A stretch of DNA of 8,927 nt from JBCCBI01 sp039034155 (GCA_039034155.1 JBCCBI010000227.1:1-8927), one strand, 5' to 3'. Shown: positions 1-6,886, numbered from the stretch's first letter. Numbers and translations: made by a program. The notes: a model not told the origin generated them from the letters alone.

Positions 1-106
1 CTAATTCAGCTTCGACTGCCTCGCACAGCTCCTCAAACTGCTCAACACTCAACCCTGTGAAGTTGTACAGATGCTTCCCTTTTCGTTTCAGCACACGCGC
101 TTTCAT
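1..106 (-). CDS. Transposase N-terminus, partial (IS5-like, HTH_Tnp_4 style)
   Basis: An open minus-strand frame starts with ATG at 106-104 and is still open at the window edge, giving 35 codons. The start is preceded by AGAGG about 10 bases upstream, a reasonable ribosome binding site. After a basic stretch (MKARVLKRKGKH) comes YNFTGLSVEQFEELCEAV, which resembles the 'F-LTGLS-EEF-EL' helix at the N-terminus of DDE transposases of the IS5/ISL2 type. The catalytic domain is outside the window. I could not identify a terminal inverted repeat or target duplication between 107 and 251, so the right end of the element is undefined. It could be an intact insertion sequence or a remnant. The gene diverges from the lipoprotein pair. 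Confidence 0.55.
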   Translation of the reverse strand, partial: MKARVLKRKGKHLYNFTGLSVEQFEELCEAVEAEL

Positions 107-169
107 AGCCCACTTTACCTCTTATTTCGCAGGGGATTTAATGAAGGACAAAAGACCTTTCAAACATCA

Positions 170-198
170 ATCTCAACGCTCTAAACTAATCTTGAGAT
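170..198. repeat. Inverted repeat ATCTCAA / TTGAGAT upstream of the lipoprotein pair
   Basis: Perfect 7-bp arms at 170-176 and 192-198 are separated by 15 bases. It lies between the transposase start and the first lipoprotein gene. No T-run follows, so it does not look like a terminator. It could be an operator, part of an insertion sequence end, or chance. I saw no convincing -35/-10 pair in 107-251. Confidence 0.3.
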
Positions 199-251
199 GC
201 TGCTGTAAAAGTGAATTTTGACTTGTCATATGTTCTTCTCAGGAGGTTTAT

Positions 252-836
252 ATGAAAAACGGTTTAGTTGCATTGACCTTAGTTATTGTAGCTAGCAGTT
301 GCTCTAGTTCTAGACCAGATTCTGATCCAATTGGAATTTTTGTTAATGGTGATTCAAATCCGATTAGCCAGCGACTCATTGAGTTGCCAGAACCATTTCA
401 AACGTCTGCAAGTGCTCTTGCTATCTCAAGCTATCAACCACGCGTTGATGAGTATCCTGTCACGGTCTTTGTCTTTAGTGAGTTAGATACCTATTTGACA
501 GAGCAAGGGCTGAGTGGACAAGCGTTTTTAGCAAGTCCCAAGCTAGACGATTTTGTTAGTACGACGATGCTTATGGATCAAGATATTTACACAGAGCTTT
601 ACACTGAAGACATTCCTACTCAACAGCTCCAAACACTTGCCGGGGATATGTTTACCGCTTCCAACCGTGTAAATATCTGGGATTTTACGATAGAAGGCAA
701 CCGCCCTGTTGACAAATTCACCTTTGAGGTTGGTGCGCAAGAGGTAACTTGTATCGTCCACGTAATCCGAACACCAAACTTTGTAAGTGCCTCACGTTGT
801 GAGACTACACAACCGTTTGTTGATTTCAACTGGTAA
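252..836 (+). CDS. Predicted lipoprotein with a divergent fasciclin (FAS1)-like domain, copy 1
   Basis: A protein of 194 residues. The start is fixed by a perfect AGGAGG at 241-246, five bases before ATG. Residues 1-17 form a short lipoprotein signal ending in ASSC, so Cys17 would be lipidated; Ala at -3 is slightly atypical. Residues 68-137 follow the order of a FAS1 domain: YPVTVFVFSELDTYL (family: TVFAPTDEAF), FLASPKLDDFVSTTML (family: LL-P-L--VL-YHV), then LQTLAGDMFTAS (family: L-TL-G--L-V). The usual closing NG-IHVID segment is not recognisable. Cys167 and Cys183 are conserved in the neighbouring paralog and may form a disulfide. FAS1 domains usually mediate adhesion or matrix contacts at the cell surface; that role is an inference here. 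The FAS1 assignment is by pattern only. The gene is followed after 33 bp by its paralog. Confidence 0.75.
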   Translation: MKNGLVALTLVIVASSCSSSRPDSDPIGIFVNGDSNPISQRLIELPEPFQTSASALAISSYQPRVDEYPVTVFVFSELDTYLTEQGLSGQAFLASPKLDDFVSTTMLMDQDIYTELYTEDIPTQQLQTLAGDMFTASNRVNIWDFTIEGNRPVDKFTFEVGAQEVTCIVHVIRTPNFVSASRCETTQPFVDFNW

Positions 837-869
837 ATTGGTGCGACTGCAATCAAGAAGGATGCGAAC

Positions 870-1460
870 ATGAAACTTTTTAGATTGTTCACATTAGTTT
901 TGCTACTACTTAGTTTATTGGTTGCGTGTGATAGTGAGCTTATTGTCGAGCCTCCCTTTTTCTGCTGCCGTGGCGATACAAACCCTATCAATGCACGTAT
1001 CAATACGCTTTCTGAAGGTTTTCAAACCTCACAAGCTGCACTCGCTGCTTCTCAATATCAAACGAACGTTGATGACTATCCAGTCACTGTTTTTGTTTTC
1101 AGTGAGCTAGATACATACCTTGCAGATCAAAACCTTAGCAAAGACGCGTTTTTAGCGAGTCCCAAACTCAACGATTTTGTGGCAACCACCATGCTAAGTC
1201 GCATGAGTATTTTCTTTGAACTGTCCAGAGACGAAGTACAAACGTTCGAGACACTTTCAGGTGATGACTTTGTCACGTCTAACTCAGTACGAATGGACGA
1301 TTACACGGTCACGCTTGATGGCGTTGGGACTGTTGATGCTTGGCGGTTTCAGGTTGCAGATACCCAAGAGGTCGTCTGCTTATTACATCTTCGCTATGAG
1401 CCGCCACGCTCAGGGGCATTGTGTACAACAACACGCCCCTTTGTTGAGTTTGACTGGTAA
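870..1460 (+). CDS. Predicted lipoprotein with a divergent fasciclin (FAS1)-like domain, copy 2
   Basis: A protein of 196 residues, a tandem paralog of the preceding gene and probably in the same transcript. AAGGA at 858-862 lies seven bases before the ATG. The signal peptide ends in a canonical lipobox LVAC with Cys20 as the lipidated residue. It shares with copy 1 the block DYPVTVFVFSELDTYL, then FLASPKLNDFV-TTML, and the C-terminal end TTRPFVEFDW. The cysteine pair (Cys170, Cys185) is kept. Cys32-Cys33, just after the lipid anchor, are unique to this copy. The middle (about residues 110-165) has diverged most. Its stop codon is 7 bp from the end of the convergent TPR gene. Function unknown beyond the FAS1-like pattern; a surface or matrix role is inferred. 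Confidence 0.75.
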   Translation: MKLFRLFTLVLLLLSLLVACDSELIVEPPFFCCRGDTNPINARINTLSEGFQTSQAALAASQYQTNVDDYPVTVFVFSELDTYLADQNLSKDAFLASPKLNDFVATTMLSRMSIFFELSRDEVQTFETLSGDDFVTSNSVRMDDYTVTLDGVGTVDAWRFQVADTQEVVCLLHLRYEPPRSGALCTTTRPFVEFDW

Positions 1461-1467
1461 TTATCAG

Positions 1468-2934
1468 CTAGGGCGTGTCTGCATCTGCTAATTCTGCTGC
1501 CAAACGTGCCGCTTCGCCGGCAAAAAACTGGTAGCTGTTGTCATCTGGGGCAAGTTCAAGCGCGCGATCATAATGCTCAGCAGCTAACGCATAGTTGCTG
1601 CGGTCAAAAGCAATACGCCCTAGCCACCCCCAACCTGCTGCCGCATCTGGATTTAAGCGCACAACCTCGTTAAAGCTGGCTTCGGCAGCCTCTAAATCGC
1701 GTGTTTCATAACTACTAATGCCCGTGGCTAAGGCACTCCCGGCACCTTCACCTATATTAAGCTGACTACTGTTGAGTTGGCTACGCGCTAGGTTGAGGAA
1801 GTAACGGGCGCGTTCGTCGTCTGGGTCGCGGGCAATAACCTCTTCCCAAGCGGCGACAGCGGCCTCAAAACTGCCTGCCTCTTGTAAACTGCGCGCGCGC
1901 CACACACGAGCTTCTTGGTAGTTACTGTTCGCGTTTACGGCCTCAGCAAAGGCGCTGGCAGCAGCACTCAAATCTCCTTGGTTGTACAGGGTGATGCCCT
2001 CTTCAAACGCCCTTGCAGCGCTAGCCCCCCAAGCTACTTGACGCTCGGCAACACTCACAAAATATTGGGCTCGTTCATCACTTGGGTCAAGGTCAATAAC
2101 ACGCTGCCAACTGGCGAGAGAGGTCTCCGCACGACCTAGCTCGAGCGCCGTCCTAGCGCGCCATACCCACGCATCTTTAAAACTGTCATAGGAACTTGTT
2201 GCCGCTTGAAAATGTTCCAGGGCAGCCTCGAGCTGACCTGCTTGGTAGGCTTCCAAACCGCTGTAAAAACTGTCGCTAGCGAGTACACCTACCGCAAGGC
2301 GCTGTTCCGTGCGGGTCAGAAAATACTGGGCACCCTCTAGCCTTCTGCTGGCTGCTTCTTGCCAATACGGTAGCGACGCACCTAGTTCGCCAAGCTCAAA
2401 GTGAATGCGTGCTAGGTAGAGTAGTGCGGTATCTGCGTCTGGGTTAAAGATAAACGACTCGAGGTAGTACTCTAATGCCCCGTTGTAGTCTTCTGTTTGG
2501 TAGCGGGCAAAACCTAGTTCATTAAGGGCGCTGGTGAGTTGGGTTCTTACGACATCTGTCTGCTCACCACCTACTTCTAAATACCTGAGCCAGTACTCGC
2601 GAGTGCGCGCGTCCCAACTAATAGTGTTGTAAGTATCTGCTAAAAACGCAAGCACCTCGAGGTTATCGGGGTCTAACTGCCGGGCTTGGTCAGCCCGCTC
2701 GAGCGCATCCTGCCAAAGGGGTTGGTCGTAGTTATACTCTGTACCTGCGTAACGCTGCCGGGCTTGTTCGGCTATATCACGCGCGTCTGCTAACAACCCT
2801 TCAATGCTAGTAGGTTCGTCGAACACAATTCGCTGGGCGTGTGTAATTTGTAAGCTCAGTATGTACAAACTTGTGAGTAGCAAGGCAAGCTTACAGATCA
2901 CCTGAGCTCTATCAACTACTTGTCGAAACGTCAT
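1468..2934 (-). CDS. Secreted tetratricopeptide-repeat (TPR) protein
   Basis: A protein of 488 residues. Residues 1-33 look like a Sec signal peptide: charged start, hydrophobic stretch about 16-29, and cleavage expected after Thr-His-Ala33. The rest is almost entirely helical TPR sequence with the usual signature (G-Y--G----A---------P), for example at 225-285, 310-372 and 404-465. Longer modules recur: YFLTRTEQ (204), YFVSVAER (291), YFLNLARS (378) and YQFFAGEA (468) mark a repeat of about 87-91 residues, each holding two TPR-like hairpins. This arrangement resembles TPR proteins I associate with Deinococcus relatives. TPRs bind other proteins; the partner is unknown. It lies downstream of the Crp-type gene on the same strand (91-bp gap) and may share its transcript or use its own promoter at the inverted repeats. 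A weak GGGGG lies 10 bases before the ATG. Confidence 0.88.
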   Translation of the reverse strand: MTFRQVVDRAQVICKLALLLTSLYILSLQITHAQRIVFDEPTSIEGLLADARDIAEQARQRYAGTEYNYDQPLWQDALERADQARQLDPDNLEVLAFLADTYNTISWDARTREYWLRYLEVGGEQTDVVRTQLTSALNELGFARYQTEDYNGALEYYLESFIFNPDADTALLYLARIHFELGELGASLPYWQEAASRRLEGAQYFLTRTEQRLAVGVLASDSFYSGLEAYQAGQLEAALEHFQAATSSYDSFKDAWVWRARTALELGRAETSLASWQRVIDLDPSDERAQYFVSVAERQVAWGASAARAFEEGITLYNQGDLSAAASAFAEAVNANSNYQEARVWRARSLQEAGSFEAAVAAWEEVIARDPDDERARYFLNLARSQLNSSQLNIGEGAGSALATGISSYETRDLEAAEASFNEVVRLNPDAAAGWGWLGRIAFDRSNYALAAEHYDRALELAPDDNSYQFFAGEAARLAAELADADTP

Positions 2935-2950
2935 CTAACATCAACCCCCA

Positions 2951-2987
2951 TCACTTTGATAGTGCCTAAAGTGACAACGTGATTCAC
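2951..2987. promoter_or_regulatory. Inverted repeats upstream of the TPR gene, possible operator
   Basis: TCACTTT (2951-2957) and AAAGTGA (2968-2974) form a perfect 7-bp inverted repeat with a 10-base loop, and the palindrome GTGATTCAC lies next to it at 2979-2987. The segment sits between the stop of the Crp-type gene and the start of the TPR gene. The GTGA/TCAC words recall half-sites of Crp-family proteins, but no pair has the classical six-base spacing. It could also be a weak attenuator between the two genes. No T-run follows on either strand. Confidence 0.35.
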
Positions 2988-3025
2988 AACGAAATACGGT
3001 TGTATCAAGTTTCTTAGTAAATAAA

Positions 3026-3730
3026 CTAGGTTACATCAAGCGTCATAATGAGGTCTTGTAGTGCGTCAACATCGAGCCGGTAGTGACCGCGGGTGCCTTC
3101 TAAGATGCCATCTCGTTTGAGTTCGGCCATCGCCATTGACACACTCACCCGAGTAGCCGTAACCATAGAGGCAATTTCTTCGTGCTTGAGGGCAGTTTCT
3201 AAGTGATACCAGCCTGTGCCAGTTTGGTCAGCTTGCTGCCCTACGCCGAAACGCCGGACTTGCTCGAGCAGCACTTTAGCTACGCGGTACTTCACGGGCG
3301 CATAAGAATCACCTAGTTGCTCGTAGCAACCAAACAACTGCTCTGCCAAAACCTCAGCAAAGCCAAGCGCAAAATTAGGCGCTTCGCGTACCACCGCTAA
3401 AAACTGTTCACGGCTTATCGGGCAGGTACGTGCGTCTGTTAGGGCTACAGCATCTGCCCGGTAGTAGGTCTCTGCGGATAAAAATGCCTCACCAATTAAG
3501 TCTTCATGTCCACAGACTGCTAAAATGCGCTCGTTGCCTGTGGGTGTTACCGTCACCAGCTTGACTTGGCCATCTGCCACAATATGCAAGTGACTTGCTG
3601 GATCACCAGCATGGAAGATGACATCTCCTTTAGTAAACTGACGACTCGGACAAATTGTGTGGAAAACATCCCAGTCATTATCCGTAAGGCGATTGGTCAT
3701 CCCGGTATCGGTAACAAACCACGGTTTCAT
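3026..3730 (-). CDS. Crp/Fnr-family transcription regulator
   Basis: A protein of 234 residues from the second ATG of its frame. An ATG two codons upstream (3736) lies only one base from the AAGGAG at 3738-3743, whereas this ATG has seven bases of spacing. Residues about 22-116 form a cyclic-nucleotide-binding fold: GDVIFHAGDPASHLHIV, then a phosphate-cassette-like segment with Gly80-Glu81 and Arg91, as in cAMP-binding Crp, although the Ser after the Arg is Ala here. Residues 125-165 are the dimer helix. Residues 179-212 form the winged helix-turn-helix. In the recognition helix (ATRVSVSMAMAEL) Arg194 is kept, but the Glu and second Arg that read TGTGA in E. coli Crp are Val and Met. The ligand could be cAMP; the DNA site probably differs from the E. 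coli one. Deinococcus has a Crp homolog, DdrI, involved in stress control; equivalence is not shown. Confidence 0.88.
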   Translation of the reverse strand: MKPWFVTDTGMTNRLTDNDWDVFHTICPSRQFTKGDVIFHAGDPASHLHIVADGQVKLVTVTPTGNERILAVCGHEDLIGEAFLSAETYYRADAVALTDARTCPISREQFLAVVREAPNFALGFAEVLAEQLFGCYEQLGDSYAPVKYRVAKVLLEQVRRFGVGQQADQTGTGWYHLETALKHEEIASMVTATRVSVSMAMAELKRDGILEGTRGHYRLDVDALQDLIMTLDVT

Positions 3731-3737
3731 AAACATG

Positions 3738-3743
3738 CTCCTT
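3738..3743 (-). promoter_or_regulatory. Ribosome binding site that decides the Crp-type gene start
   Basis: AAGGAG on the minus strand. It lies 7 bases from the ATG at 3730 and 1 base from the ATG at 3736, so it supports the downstream start. Confidence 0.7.
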
Positions 3744-3790
3744 TATTATCTTCACTACTGTGGATGGTAGTTGCCTCAATGAGTTGACCG

Positions 3791-3819
3791 TAGATGACTG
3801 TCATAACAACAATCATCTA
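3791..3819. promoter_or_regulatory. Nested inverted repeats upstream of the Crp-type gene, possible operator
   Basis: TAGATGA (3791-3797) and TCATCTA (3813-3819) are perfect 7-bp arms with a 15-base loop. Overlapping the left arm is a second palindrome, ATGAC-T-GTCAT (3794-3804). The site is about 60-90 bp upstream of the Crp-type start, where an autoregulatory site would be plausible. Neither palindrome matches the classical Crp consensus, which fits the altered recognition helix but does not prove binding. Confidence 0.35.
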
Positions 3820-4109
3820 ACACCCTAAGTTGATATAGCCACTAACCTAAATCATACTTGACTTGTAATCTAGTTTACCGATTCTCATTTCAGCTAGCCG
3901 TAATGCAATAGCACGATGATGACAGCATGAAGCCGTCCTCATGTCTCGAGCAGCAAAGCCTCAAATACTTTTGAGAGTAAATTTATAATCCTGATATTTT
4001 TAGGAGAATTTAATCTAATAGTATTTGGCACAAGTACGCAGCTAGACACATCTAGCAGCCACCTCAACTAAGCTCATTATCAATTGTTGGCTAATGCTGA
4101 ACGTACTCA
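3820..4109. other. Intergenic stretch without a gene, upstream of the Crp-type gene
   Basis: No credible reading frame on either strand. One CTCGAG palindrome lies at 3945-3950. On the plus strand there is TATAAT at 3984-3989 and an AGGAG at 4012-4016, but no ATG, GTG or TTG follows at usable spacing; the next codons run into TAA. This could be the relic of a lost gene start or chance in AT-rich DNA. No hairpin with a T-run was seen after the SDR operon ends at 4110. Confidence 0.5.
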
Positions 4110-4880
4110 TCAGTAAAGCTGGCGGTCACCTAACGGCTCGAGCAAGGCTTTACGCATAATTCGCTCAGCAAGTCTAGGACTGCGCTGACTTAAAAAAGCT
4201 GCCAAGCGGTTGTTGAACCCCGGCACCAAGTGATGCTCACGAGTTTGCACAGCCGCAAAAATTGCACTTGCCAGTTTTTCCGGGCGCATGCGGCGGCGCT
4301 CTTTGCGGTTGTCTGGGCTGTAGCGGCGTGCGTGCGCTGTGCGGGTCGGTCCTGGGTAGACCGTGAGCACATGCACGGGTTTATCTGCAAGCGCCACCGA
4401 CAAATTACGGGCATAAGCTACCAGCCCATCTTTACTTGCCGCATAAGCTGCTGCCCCTGGGTAGCTCACAAAATGCGATAGAGACGACATAAACACAATT
4501 GTGCTATGAGGCTTAAAACGGTCACGTTCAACTAGGGCTTTGGTAAGCAGCATCGGGGTTAACAAATTGAGGTTAATCACCTCTTGCTGTTTTTCAACAG
4601 GCACATGTTCAAACCGTCCCACCGCGTTAATACCTGCGTTGTGAATGAGCACATCAATATCAAAATCTAGCAAATCCACCGTTTTTTGAATACCGGCGTC
4701 CGTTGCTAAATCTGCCACAATAAACGACACATTATCTGCAAAACGCGCTAGCGATTGGCTTGTTGCTTCTGCATCATGGAGGTTAATGTCTACACCAACA
4801 GGGTCATAGCCATTTGTTGCAAAACTGTGTAACAACGCCGCACCAATACCACTTGCACCCCCCGTGACAACACACTTCAT
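4110..4880 (-). CDS. Short-chain dehydrogenase/reductase (SDR), probably NAD-preferring
   Basis: A protein of 256 residues, normal length for a classical SDR. It has a Rossmann fold with TGGASGIG at residues 6-13, Asp31 at the end of the second strand (typical of NAD binding), HNAG at 80-83, a catalytic-type Asn105, Ser133, and Tyr146-Lys150 in YAASK; the 13-residue Ser-Tyr spacing is normal. PGPTRT at 176-181 is the usual cofactor-facing loop. The C-terminus (VPGFNNRLAAFL and following helices) is basic and amphipathic. The substrate cannot be read from sequence. The ATG overlaps the stop of the upstream SDR (ATGA), with GAAGG seven bases before it, so the two are probably translationally coupled. 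Confidence 0.88.
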   Translation of the reverse strand: MKCVVTGGASGIGAALLHSFATNGYDPVGVDINLHDAEATSQSLARFADNVSFIVADLATDAGIQKTVDLLDFDIDVLIHNAGINAVGRFEHVPVEKQQEVINLNLLTPMLLTKALVERDRFKPHSTIVFMSSLSHFVSYPGAAAYAASKDGLVAYARNLSVALADKPVHVLTVYPGPTRTAHARRYSPDNRKERRRMRPEKLASAIFAAVQTREHHLVPGFNNRLAAFLSQRSPRLAERIMRKALLEPLGDRQLY

Positions 4881-5917
4881 GAGGATGCCTTCTCAGTTGA
4901 TGTTTCGTGAGTAGGCGTATCTTCAGATGTTTCTTCAGATGTTGCCTTTTCAAGATGAGGCTGCTTAGATAATGCCGTATGCGTTGATGTTTGTTCAGCC
5001 GATGCTTGCTCAGCTGAGGCATCTTTAGCGTGTTCAACTTGATGTGTTGATGCAATATCTTGACCTTGTTGATCCGGAGATGACGCTGTTGATGCACCCG
5101 CAGCATCCGCCTGCTCAGAAAGTTCTTGTGCAGAGGCTCGAGCGTCATCATGATCTGCTTGCTTACGCGCTCTAGACCGTATTCGCCAGCGCATCACTGT
5201 CTCTAAAACGCCCCCAAAATAACGTCCCAAAAACCGAATGAGCCTATTAGTGCGTCCAATAGTAACGTCAAAGCGGTCTTCATCAATAGCTTGAATAATG
5301 TCACCCGCCACCTCGGCAGGGGCAGCAAAGCGGCTCACATCAAATTGCCCTTCGGGCACGCCACTTTTACGGTGCATGTCCGTACGGGTTGCCCCCGGGT
5401 GAATGACCTGCACATGAATACAGTCGTGACACTCGCTGGCAATATTGCGTGCTAGTCCGTCCAGGGCAGCTTTGCTAGCGCTGTACACAGCGTAGTCAGG
5501 CGTTGGCAAACTAGCTGCAATGGAGCTAATAAACACCAACCGCCCGTAGCAGGCTTTTAGGTGACCTAGCAAAGCTTGTGAAAGCGCTAACGGCGCATAC
5601 AAATTTATGCGCAAAAGGTCTTTAATGTTGTCCGTGGGTTGGTCTTTTAAGTTGCCGTAGTACCCCACGCCAGCACTATGAATTACAACATCTAAAGATG
5701 TAATATCTCGAGCTGTTAGAAACTCTGTCACCGTATCCATCGCAGCCTCTTCAGCAAGGTCAACTTGGCAGTAGTTGTGCTCACCAAAAAGTTTAGGTGG
5801 GAGTTCTTCTAAAGGTTTACGTCCAATCAATACTAAACTTGCCCCTTTGGCTTGGAAACCTTTGGCAAGCTCGAGACCCAACCCGCTGGTTGCACCCGTG
5901 ATGAGGACGCGTGTCAT
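4877..5917 (-). CDS. SDR-family oxidoreductase with a long disordered C-terminal tail
   Basis: A protein of 346 residues from this ATG, or 349 from an ATG at 5926. The later start is preferred because the promoter at 5925-5952 would place the first transcribed base on it; neither ATG has a clear ribosome binding site. Numbered from the longer form, it has TGATSGLG (10-17), IGRKP after the second strand (Arg36 suggests NADP), HSAG (83-86), Asn108, Ser135, and YSASK (Tyr148, Lys152). The SDR body ends near residue 230, followed by a basic amphipathic segment (RLIRFLGRYFGGV and on to about 256) that could contact a membrane. Residues 256-349 are a low-complexity tail rich in Ala, Ser, Thr, Glu and Gln, nearly free of aromatic residues, unlike normal SDRs. 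It is the first gene of a two-SDR operon. The substrate is unknown. Confidence 0.85.
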   Translation of the reverse strand: MTRVLITGATSGLGLELAKGFQAKGASLVLIGRKPLEELPPKLFGEHNYCQVDLAEEAAMDTVTEFLTARDITSLDVVIHSAGVGYYGNLKDQPTDNIKDLLRINLYAPLALSQALLGHLKACYGRLVFISSIAASLPTPDYAVYSASKAALDGLARNIASECHDCIHVQVIHPGATRTDMHRKSGVPEGQFDVSRFAAPAEVAGDIIQAIDEDRFDVTIGRTNRLIRFLGRYFGGVLETVMRWRIRSRARKQADHDDARASAQELSEQADAAGASTASSPDQQGQDIASTHQVEHAKDASAEQASAEQTSTHTALSKQPHLEKATSEETSEDTPTHETSTEKASS

Positions 5918-5924
5918 AGCCAAC

Positions 5925-5952
5925 ATTCTACACTGCTATAACCCTTTGTCTA
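5925..5952 (-). promoter_or_regulatory. Candidate promoter of the SDR operon, leaderless type
   Basis: On the minus strand TAGACA (5952-5947) is followed by a 16-base spacer and TAGAAT (5930-5925). Seven bases later comes the ATG at 5917, so transcription would begin at or next to the start codon. The lack of a ribosome binding site agrees with this. Leaderless genes with a -10 box close to the start are known to be common in Deinococcus. A second TAGACA lies 16 bp further upstream because of the tandem repeat there. Confidence 0.45.
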
Positions 5953-5978
5953 GATGTACATGTGTCTAGATATACATG
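5947..5978. repeat. 16-bp tandem repeat over the SDR promoter
   Basis: TGTCTAGATGTACATG (5947-5962) is directly followed by TGTCTAGATATACATG (5963-5978), one mismatch in 16. Each unit contains a partial palindrome around TGTACA/TATACA. The first unit includes the presumed -35 box of the SDR operon, so the pair could be a double operator or a slippage duplication. Confidence 0.75.
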
Positions 5979-6057
5979 CGTGTCTTTGTAAAAGCTGGCT
6001 CGAGCTTGCATCATAGTGGTCCTGTAGTTGTGTAGTTTGAGCTTTACAACATCCAAC

Positions 6058-6086
6058 GTCTACCTTAAAACTCTGTCTACCTTAAA
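6058..6086. repeat. 12-bp direct repeat GTCTACCTTAAA, period 17
   Basis: GTCTACCTTAAA occurs at 6058-6069 and again at 6075-6086, separated by ACTCT. It looks like an incompletely preserved tandem duplication in non-coding DNA. Confidence 0.7.
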
Positions 6087-6631
6087 GACATAGTACGAGT
6101 GACACACATGAGGTTGAACTAAGTGTAGTGACACAATTATTGAAGCCCTAAACATCTCGACAAGACTACTACCCCACCCAAATTTAGATGCCAACTTCAT
6201 GAGTCCTACACGGATATATTGACCGAACCCCGGCACCCACAAACCATTGTTACAGCACAAGTTGGGGAGTTTTCAAACAGACTCATTGGCTGTGCTGGAA
6301 GAGTGTTTATCAATATACCTTCATGAGATAGTTAAAACGCACCCCAAGCATCATGGTGTATAGTGAGATTTACCATGCTCGTCGCAGTTTCTAGGCTGTC
6401 ATACTAGTAACTGTGAGCAGTTTGTAACGCACCATCATTAACTAACGCATGTGGATGCCATGTGAACTATGAATCATGCTGTTAGCTTGTGATTTACAAC
6501 ATTTGAGCCTATTACATTGTGTTGGTGACTGGTTGCTGTCAAAGTAACATGTGCTAGCAGAGCTTCATGATAAATGAACCGCATTCGTTGTTTATGAACC
6601 ATGAAGTTAGGACAGGTACCACCCAGTTCGC

Positions 6632-6662
6632 CTCTGTAACTCTGTAATCTGTAACTCTGTAA
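6632..6662. repeat. Four tandem copies of the octamer CTCTGTAA
   Basis: Copies at 6632-6639, 6640-6647, 6648-6654 (lacking the first C) and 6655-6662. This microsatellite-like array in non-coding DNA could vary in copy number by slippage. Confidence 0.8.
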
Positions 6663-6880
6663 GTAGTGACCAATTACGTACAGCAACCAAAAATCTGTGT
6701 GTTTCAGGCTTAGCAATGCATATAAGCAAATCAAGACACAAGCTTTTGAACAAGCGTTGTTGATTGTAGTTGTTGTCACATGGTGCATACTGTGTAAATC
6801 GTGATGTGATGCTCGAGGCCAAGCGGCATACTTTTGCTATTACAACAGAGTATCTTCACGAACGTTATATCTGTCCGAAA

Positions 6881-6886
6881 AGAGGG
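6881..6886 (+). promoter_or_regulatory. Ribosome binding site that decides the response-regulator start
   Basis: AGAGGG lies 6 bases before the ATG at 6893. The frame is open further upstream to an ATG at 6770, but those 41 codons do not resemble a receiver domain. Confidence 0.75.

Noticed and set aside
4804..5151. Minus-strand open frame of 115 codons inside the SDR genes
   Set aside because: It is a shadow frame of the low-complexity tail; the SDR frame has clear motifs on both sides and a coupled overlap.
6181..6250. Possible tRNA on the minus strand because of GGGGTTCGGTCA
   Set aside because: The T-arm does not pair properly and no acceptor or anticodon arm could be built around it.
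6474..6788. Minus-strand open frame of 104 codons
   Set aside because: No ribosome binding site, odd residue composition, and part of it is produced by the octamer tandem repeat (LQSYRLQSYR).
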